Origin: Euryarchaeota archaeon UBA91
GTDB lineage: Archaea; Thermoplasmatota; Poseidoniia; Poseidoniales; Poseidoniaceae
Length of the DNA: 8,417 bases
Direction of reading: 5' to 3'
Assembly: GCA_002499705.1 (NCBI GenBank)
Contig: DAMU01000077.1
Location: 91,781-100,197 of the forward strand
Part shown: piece after piece, positions 1-4,544 of the stretch
Position numbering within the stretch: the first letter of the stretch is position 1
Layout of the letters: every line of letters starts with the position of its first letter
Notes under the pieces: model-generated
Databases searched by the model: none
The model's input: the letters and a program-made list of their open reading frames with translations, nothing else
Told to the model about the DNA's origin: nothing
Position numbers and translations under genes: made by a program

Positions 1-199
1 TTTCTGTTCGTCTTTTCCGCGCTCGCGCTACCGCCTGATATGTCTCATTTGAAGAGAGATTCAGGGAGTTATTTGTAAAAAAACTCAATTGGAAAATCGA
101 AAAGGCAATTGAAAAATAGCACCCGCCTGCTGGAATACTTTTCCATCATATCTGCATTCAAGCGGTGAACTCAAACCATAGTGGTGCACGCAAGGACAC
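1..199. other. Left-edge region upstream of the tRNA thiolase gene; no certain gene
   Basis: No gene can be called with confidence here. Two frames stay open to the left edge. A + strand frame ends in TAA at 76-78 and could be the last 25 codons of a gene entering from the left. A - strand frame is open from about 145 down to 1, but its only usual start is a TTG at 88-86, with no convincing ribosome site; it would be the start of a divergent gene. The two are mutually exclusive and the window is too short to decide. Bases about 71-120 are clearly AT-rich compared with the GC-rich stretch at 15-36, which fits an intergenic promoter zone for the downstream gene. No textbook archaeal TATA box (TTTATATA-like) stands out. 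Confidence 0.4.
86..117. repeat. Imperfect 12-bp direct repeat upstream of the thiolase gene
   Basis: CAATTGGAAAAT at 86-97 recurs as CAATTGAAAAAT at 106-117, with one mismatch. The copies are offset by 20 bp, about two helical turns, so a protein bound to both would face the same side of the DNA. Each copy begins with the palindrome CAATTG. It lies 83-114 bp before the ATG at 200, in the AT-rich part of the upstream region. It could be an operator or part of the promoter. It could also be chance in AT-rich DNA. Confidence 0.35.
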
Positions 200-1201
200 A
201 TGGCGAAGGAGGTGAAAGCGGTATTTTCCGTCCCAACCTGCGATAGTTGCTCTAAACCCGCTATACTCGAACAAGCCTATTCTGGACGAATCTTGTGCAG
301 CGAACACATGGCAAAATCTGTTCGGAAAAAAATTGGCAGAGAGTTGCGTCACCAACTGAAACTTCCACGTGACAAAGACACGACCATTTTCGTTGCTATT
401 TCAGGAGGTAAAGACTCTGCAGTCTTGCTTGATAGTTTAGTCGATCGCCTTGGGCAAAGACCGGATGTCACAATAATTGCAGGAACCGTGGATGAAGGGA
501 TTGATGGATATCGCCCTCCTTCAATTGTTTGTGCTCAAGAGTTGTGCGACCGATTGGGTGTCGAATTCATCACCGTATCCTATCCTGAATTGAGCTTCAA
601 AGAAATGGATGAGGTTGCGAATAAGATTCCTAACCTGATTAAAGAGAACAAGCAGGCGCCACGTATGCCGTGCTCGTATTGCGGAGTATTTCGACGCCAG
701 GGTATCAATCACCTGGCGAAAAAAGTAGGAGCAGATTACATTGCTTTAGGACATAACCTCGACGATATGGCACAGACCGTGCTCATGAACATGACCAATG
801 GCGATCTTGAACGAACGCTCCGACTTGCACCCCACACCACAACCCCTGTCGATGGACTGGCACCAAGAATTGTCCCCTTAAGGTGGATTCCAGAGCAAGA
901 AATTCACCTTTATGCACTGCACAGAGACCTACCTCTGCATCATGAGGAATGTCCGCATGCAAAAGGAGCACTTCGCTGGCGTCATCGAGAGATGGTGGCC
1001 CAAATGGAAGCCGACGTCCCAGGGACGCGACACGGTTTGTTACGAATGGCTGACAACATCAAGGAACTTCGAGACCAAGTCATTGACTTAGGGGGTGCTG
1101 AGGCTCGACCTGCTCCCCCTACGCCATGCGTAAAATGTGGAGAATTAACATCGGCTACACAGTGCAAGGCATGCGATTTACGAGCCTTGATGAACGATTA
1201 A
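200..1201 (+). CDS. ttuA: tRNA 2-thiouridine synthetase, TtuA/Ncs6 (Ctu1) family
   Basis: This 333-residue protein belongs to the PP-loop ATPases that adenylate a tRNA uridine and replace its 2-oxygen with sulfur, usually delivered by a ubiquitin-like carrier. An N-terminal zinc finger is formed by C14, C17, C33 and H36. The ATP PP-loop SGGKDS is at 68-73. C158 and C161 (PCSYC) with C251 match the three cysteines that hold the [4Fe-4S] cluster in Thermus TtuA. GHNLDD is at 184-189. A C-terminal zinc finger is formed by C310, C313, C322 and C325. All expected metal ligands are present and the length is normal for the family. ATG 200 is the first start after an in-frame TAG at 179-181, and the next Met (37) would delete the zinc finger. 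The only upstream ribosome-site match is AGGA at 193-196, just 3 nt from the ATG. Sequence alone does not settle whether the target is U34 (NcsA/Ctu1-like) or U54 (TtuA-like), so the symbol is provisional. The gene ends flush against convergent pyrI. Confidence 0.9.
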   Translation: MAKEVKAVFSVPTCDSCSKPAILEQAYSGRILCSEHMAKSVRKKIGRELRHQLKLPRDKDTTIFVAISGGKDSAVLLDSLVDRLGQRPDVTIIAGTVDEGIDGYRPPSIVCAQELCDRLGVEFITVSYPELSFKEMDEVANKIPNLIKENKQAPRMPCSYCGVFRRQGINHLAKKVGADYIALGHNLDDMAQTVLMNMTNGDLERTLRLAPHTTTPVDGLAPRIVPLRWIPEQEIHLYALHRDLPLHHEECPHAKGALRWRHREMVAQMEADVPGTRHGLLRMADNIKELRDQVIDLGGAEARPAPPTPCVKCGELTSATQCKACDLRALMND

Positions 1202-1678
1202 TCACAAGACATTATTCGCCAATTCAGTAAGATCTTGTGGCCGTCCACAATAATGGCAGCGCAACTGTAATGGATCTCTATTTACAACTTTCAAGCGGTG
1301 GTCGAGAGGTTCACGTGGGTTCGTAGTGATACAGTTGGAAAACGTGCACCTCACTACATTGACAACTTCATCACCTAGGTTAATGGTTAGCTTTTCAGCG
1401 ACCGAATATGCCCGAATAATCGAAACATGAGCATCAGGAGCAACCAATGCTAATCGGTCGAGTTCGGGCTGAGTTACTTCTCGGTCTTCGACTTTAATGA
1501 TGTCTTTTGAGCCCATCTTCTTGGAAGGTACGTTCATTACCAAAGAAACTGGAACTGCTGTCGCCCCTCCAATGCCGAGCATTTCCAGAACTCGCATGGC
1601 TTGCCCCGAAGGAATGTGATCAATTACTGTGCCATTACGAATCGCTGTTACTCTCCTCATACTGTGTTCATTCGACAT
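1202..1678 (-). CDS. pyrI: Aspartate carbamoyltransferase regulatory subunit
   Basis: PyrI is the allosteric chain of aspartate carbamoyltransferase. It binds nucleotide effectors and, through its zinc domain, holds catalytic PyrB trimers together. The 158-residue chain starts at ATG 1678. An N-terminal nucleotide-binding domain (about 8-100) contains GTVIDHIP at 16-23; D20 and H21, with K62 and K96, align with the effector-binding D19, H20, K60 and K94 of E. coli PyrI. The zinc domain follows, with C111 and C116 (CTFSNC) and C141 and C144 (CHYC), all four ligands intact. An in-frame upstream ATG at 1732 exists, but the extra 18 residues lie inside pyrB and are not PyrI-like. A strong AAGGAGGTG site 7 nt before ATG 1678 decides the start. 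The pyrB stop and pyrI start share one base (TGATG), so the two are almost certainly co-transcribed and translationally coupled. The stop abuts the convergent thiolase gene with no spacer. Confidence 0.97.
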   Translation of the reverse strand: MSNEHSMRRVTAIRNGTVIDHIPSGQAMRVLEMLGIGGATAVPVSLVMNVPSKKMGSKDIIKVEDREVTQPELDRLALVAPDAHVSIIRAYSVAEKLTINLGDEVVNVVRCTFSNCITTNPREPLDHRLKVVNRDPLQLRCHYCGRPQDLTELANNVL

Positions 1679-2622
1679 CACAAAGCACCTCCTTGGACTT
1701 CTTCGGGAACTGGAACACCGAGTAACCGGCACAGAAGAGCCATTCGCGCCACTACTCCGTTGAAGGCTTGCTCAAAATAACGTGCATGGCGTGTAGCATC
1801 AACCGAGGGGTCAATCTCATCGACACGTGGGAGAGGATGCATGATAATCATATCCGGCTTGACACCATTGAGGTGGCGAGCGTGGAGCTTGTAAGCACCT
1901 GCGCATCTTGCATATTCATCTTCATCAGCAAATCGTTCTTTTTGAATCCGAGTCATGTAGACGACATCTGCATCATTCATTGAATCATACAAGTCTTCAG
2001 TCTCTACAACATCAGCACCTTGGGCTCGAAGGTCGGATACAATTTCTTCTGGCATCTTGAGTAAGTCTGGACTTGCGAAAATCAATTCACAACCAAATCG
2101 AGTGAGCGCATGTGAAAGTGAATGGACGGTGCGCCCGTAGCGCAAATCTCCAGCCAAGACCACTTTCAATCCGTCAAGTCGTCCGTGAGCCTGCTTGATG
2201 GTGAACAAATCCAACATTGTTTGTGTAGGGTGATGGCCTGCTCCGTCACCACCGTTGAGGATTGGGACTCTTGCTGCGTCTTGAGCATATTGAGCAGCAC
2301 CTTGACGTGGATGGCGCATCGCAATAATGTCAGTGTAACCATCGACCATTTGGATGGTATCGAATAATGTCTCGCCCTTAACTACAGATGAAGTCTTGAC
2401 ATCTCCGAGATTGACAACATCCCCACCAAGTCTTTTCATCGCTGTTTCAAAGGACATTCGAGTTCTCGTACTCGGTTCAAAAAACAAATTACCAAGGATT
2501 CTACCTTGCAATAAAGGAAGATACATCTCTCCCCGAGCCACTGGAAGAAGGCGTTCAGCGTCTGCTAAGATCTCTAGAATCTGTTCGTTTGTCAAGTCGT
2601 CCATAGTAATGAGTCCAGCCAT
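1678..2622 (-). CDS. pyrB: Aspartate carbamoyltransferase catalytic subunit
   Basis: PyrB condenses carbamoyl phosphate with aspartate to give N-carbamoyl-aspartate, the committed step of pyrimidine synthesis, and acts in the cytosol as trimers paired with PyrI dimers. The 314-residue length is normal. The carbamoyl-phosphate loop FEPSTRTR spans 48-55. K82 and the following GETLFDT form the mobile loop that reaches the neighbouring chain's active site. GDGAGHHPTQ is at 125-134, with H131 the expected active-site His. DLRYGRTVHS at 159-168, TRIQKER at 224-230 (aspartate binding) and HPLPR at 262-266 complete the active site. No key residue is missing. ATG 2622 is chosen because the N-terminus then matches the family and a purine-rich AAGGGAG-type site (2626-2632) lies just upstream; Met7 is a less likely start. 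It is the first gene of the pyrBI unit and is divergent from the membrane-protein gene to its right. Confidence 0.98.
   Translation of the reverse strand: MAGLITMDDLTNEQILEILADAERLLPVARGEMYLPLLQGRILGNLFFEPSTRTRMSFETAMKRLGGDVVNLGDVKTSSVVKGETLFDTIQMVDGYTDIIAMRHPRQGAAQYAQDAARVPILNGGDGAGHHPTQTMLDLFTIKQAHGRLDGLKVVLAGDLRYGRTVHSLSHALTRFGCELIFASPDLLKMPEEIVSDLRAQGADVVETEDLYDSMNDADVVYMTRIQKERFADEDEYARCAGAYKLHARHLNGVKPDMIIMHPLPRVDEIDPSVDATRHARYFEQAFNGVVARMALLCRLLGVPVPEEVQGGAL
1686..1694 (-). promoter_or_regulatory. Strong ribosome binding site for pyrI, inside the pyrB 3' end
   Basis: AAGGAGGTG on the - strand ends 7 nt before the pyrI ATG at 1678. It lies within the last codons of pyrB (…Q-G-G-A-L-stop). 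It is a near-complete complement of the usual 16S rRNA 3' tail and selects the 158-residue pyrI start over the upstream in-frame ATG. Confidence 0.85.
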
Positions 2623-2625
2623 ACG

Positions 2626-2634
2626 CTCCCTTCC
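2626..2634 (-). promoter_or_regulatory. Purine-rich ribosome binding site for pyrB
   Basis: GGAAGGGAG on the - strand ends 3 nt before the pyrB ATG. The AAGG core within it is 6 nt from the start. It supports ATG 2622 over the internal Met7. Confidence 0.6.
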
Positions 2635-2739
2635 TTCTTCTAAAGGCAGCCTAAGACACCCATGAACATTACCATTGAATTGATTGATTTCAACGCTTCA
2701 ATCACATCGTTTGAAGGGCGAGTAAAGAAGCGAAAAAGC

Positions 2740-2743
2740 GGAG
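2740..2743 (+). promoter_or_regulatory. Likely ribosome binding site for the six-helix membrane-protein gene
   Basis: GGAG lies 5 nt before ATG 2749. No comparable site is seen at a suitable distance before the ATG at 2662. This is one reason for choosing the shorter protein. Confidence 0.5.
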
Positions 2744-2748
2744 TGGTT

Positions 2749-4542
2749 ATGACCGTGATGTCTGTGACGATGTGTATGGCTCTCGATGCTTGGGCGGATG
2801 TTGACGCTGCCCTTGATGCTGCTCGAAAGTCGAGACAACTTCGACTCGACCGTCTTACTGGCGGTTCAGCATTGCTCATACTGACCGGCGCAGTATGGCT
2901 TATGTGGCCGAGTCTTGAAGCGGCAATAAACGGTGAATCTGGATTACTTGAAGGTCTTGGATACCCGCTCATTGTCATCGCTTACGGTTTGATTCTCCAA
3001 GATTCGATTCTCGATAACGCAAAAGCGAGAACCAGAGTCGGTTCTTTTGCATCCATTGCTTGGCCTGTGCTGCTGATGATTGCTTCATTGCAACTTTCTC
3101 TTGATGAACCCGCCTCAGCCGTTGGCTGTGTATTGATTATCGTGGTTGGCTATTCATGTTTTCAAACCTCGAGCAGCGTTCTACAGGGTGGCCTCGATGT
3201 AATGCGTTGGCGAGCAATAATGACCGGGCTTGGAGTGGTTGGGGCATTCTCTCTGTTTGTTGGAAAAATTCCTGAATCAATGACCTATGAGTGGTTGGCA
3301 TCGATAACTTCACTTCTTCTTGGCGGAGGAGCAACTGCCTACATTTGGCTCATCGGCGATGACCAACGTGTAATGCGCAAACTTTTCGCTAAACGGCTGG
3401 ATGGTTTAGAAATCCGATTACTGGAATTAAAAGCACAAGGTTCTGCAGTCGATCAGGCAGCAAGCTTAGTGATGACCGCCAAAGAAGAGGGCCATATTGA
3501 CCCGGGATACGGAATGAAACTTCTTGATGAAGCAGAAGAGGATATTGAACGAACTCTGTCCTTAAGTGGTGATGTGGAAATCATCCAAGAAGATGCAATT
3601 CAGGCCATTGAAAAGGCTGAATCAATTGCACCCGCTGCAAAACGACCTCGCAAATCCTTTGATATGGGTGCTCGTGAAGTTAAACTTGGTTCATTACGAG
3701 AGGGTGAAATGTTATTCCGTCAATCCAAAAAACTCGCACAGGATATCATCGAATGGTGGGCTCTTGCAGAACAAGCCATCGCTGAAGCCAGCCGATTACT
3801 CTCAGATAACAATGCAGAAAGTATTCAACATCTCAAAGAATTATTGTCAGATGCTCGAAAGAAGCTCGCTGCTGAAGCGCCGCGTGAGGCGTATGAATTT
3901 GCCAGCGTAATACCTCAACAAATCCTTGCAGATGAAGATGCACAAGGTCGTGCATTTGAGTCTGTAAAGGAGGCTCAACGACAACTGGAGCAAACAGATG
4001 GGCTTGATACCACAGAACTCCTACAACGACTCCAACATGCAGAAGATGCAATAGATGCTGGTAATCCGAGCCAGGCGATTGGATTGGCAGACGGAGTTGT
4101 TCGAACGATTGAAGCCGAACGAACCGCAATGGATAATGTTCGACGTGCACTCAAGCAACGGAAAAAATTGGTTGAGCAATACAAAAAGCGGGATGACAAA
4201 GAACTGTGGGACCTTCGGCTCTCTGGCATTGAAGAAGCCGCTGACAGCAAGCGATGGTCACAAGCCAAATCCTTACTTGACGCTATGACCACAGACCTTG
4301 ATAACGAAGGGCAAGCGAGTGATGAAGCACTTGAATTGTATGACTTTGTCACAGAAGAATGGAAAGTACTTCGCAATCAATGCGATACAAACGGCATCTC
4401 GGTGGAAGATGAAATTCGTAGAAAATGCGAACGGGCAATCGCTCTAGCTGCCGAGTCTCTGGCAAGCGGCCGTGTTGAAGATTGCCTCAAACACTTGTCT
4501 GAAGCAGATACATTCATGGAAAAACTTCGAAGACGCATCTGA
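2749..4542 (+). CDS. Unrecognised membrane protein: six TM helices plus long cytoplasmic helical-repeat/coiled-coil domain
   Basis: I do not recognise this family. From ATG 2749 it has 597 residues. Six hydrophobic helices lie at roughly 37-55, 68-84, 98-117, 121-139, 155-173 and 180-202. Basic residues before helix 1 (RKSRQLRLDR) and after helices 2, 4 and 6 put both ends in the cytosol. Residues about 203-597 are charged, Ala/Leu/Glu-rich and predicted helical. They contain spaced, TPR-like helix-turn motifs: SDNNAESIQHLK (352-363), DAGNPSQAIGLA (436-447), DSKRWSQAKSLL (499-510) and ASGRVEDCLKHL (572-583), which suggests protein-protein contacts. No enzyme motif, ATP loop or metal site was found. 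GGAG at 2740-2743, 5 nt before ATG 2749, supports this start. An in-frame ATG at 2662 would add 29 residues but leave only 39 bp to divergent pyrB. It ends 2 nt from a convergent gene. A membrane scaffold or stress/envelope role is possible but unproven. Confidence 0.88.
   Translation: MTVMSVTMCMALDAWADVDAALDAARKSRQLRLDRLTGGSALLILTGAVWLMWPSLEAAINGESGLLEGLGYPLIVIAYGLILQDSILDNAKARTRVGSFASIAWPVLLMIASLQLSLDEPASAVGCVLIIVVGYSCFQTSSSVLQGGLDVMRWRAIMTGLGVVGAFSLFVGKIPESMTYEWLASITSLLLGGGATAYIWLIGDDQRVMRKLFAKRLDGLEIRLLELKAQGSAVDQAASLVMTAKEEGHIDPGYGMKLLDEAEEDIERTLSLSGDVEIIQEDAIQAIEKAESIAPAAKRPRKSFDMGAREVKLGSLREGEMLFRQSKKLAQDIIEWWALAEQAIAEASRLLSDNNAESIQHLKELLSDARKKLAAEAPREAYEFASVIPQQILADEDAQGRAFESVKEAQRQLEQTDGLDTTELLQRLQHAEDAIDAGNPSQAIGLADGVVRTIEAERTAMDNVRRALKQRKKLVEQYKKRDDKELWDLRLSGIEEAADSKRWSQAKSLLDAMTTDLDNEGQASDEALELYDFVTEEWKVLRNQCDTNGISVEDEIRRKCERAIALAAESLASGRVEDCLKHLSEADTFMEKLRRRI
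4520..4524 (-). terminator. Possible T5 terminator of the nine-helix membrane-protein gene
   Basis: Five A on the + strand give TTTTT on the - strand, about 21-25 nt past the stop at 4547-4545 and inside the convergent neighbour. It could serve as a minimal archaeal T-tract terminator. A run of five in coding DNA is also common by chance. Confidence 0.2.
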
Positions 4543-4544
4543 GA

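Larger units (their letters stand above)
2623..2748. promoter_or_regulatory. Divergent promoter region between pyrB and the six-helix membrane-protein gene
   Basis: This stretch of about 126 bp separates the pyrB start (- strand) from the preferred start of the + strand membrane-protein gene, so promoters for both should lie here. No clear archaeal TATA box is visible on either strand. The most AT-rich part is about 2668-2700 (ATTGAATTGATTGATTT). A + strand frame runs through it from an ATG at 2662, so part of it could instead encode an extra N-terminus for the right-hand gene. No pyr-type attenuator hairpin was recognised. Confidence 0.5.

Noticed and set aside
1..88. A partial gene at the left edge on either strand
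   Set aside because: Both a + frame ending at 78 and a - frame from TTG 88 are open, but each is under 30 codons, they conflict, and neither shows a recognisable motif.
1679..1732. Longer pyrI starting at ATG 1732
   Set aside because: The extra 18 residues lie wholly within pyrB coding DNA, are unlike PyrI, and a strong ribosome site points to ATG 1678.
2749..2800. Cleavable signal peptide or lipoprotein signal on the 597-residue membrane protein
   Set aside because: From ATG 2749 there is no positively charged n-region and no proper lipobox; the segment precedes a basic cytosolic stretch before helix 1.
2640..2978. Open frame on the - strand opposite the N-terminus of the six-helix protein
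   Set aside because: It is antisense to a better-supported coding frame, resembles no protein I know, and would overlap the pyrB promoter region.
3833..4376. Open frames on the - strand and short + frames inside the six-helix gene
   Set aside because: They lie in other frames of a long gene with clear membrane helices and repeat motifs, and have odd His/Ser-rich composition typical of frame shadows.
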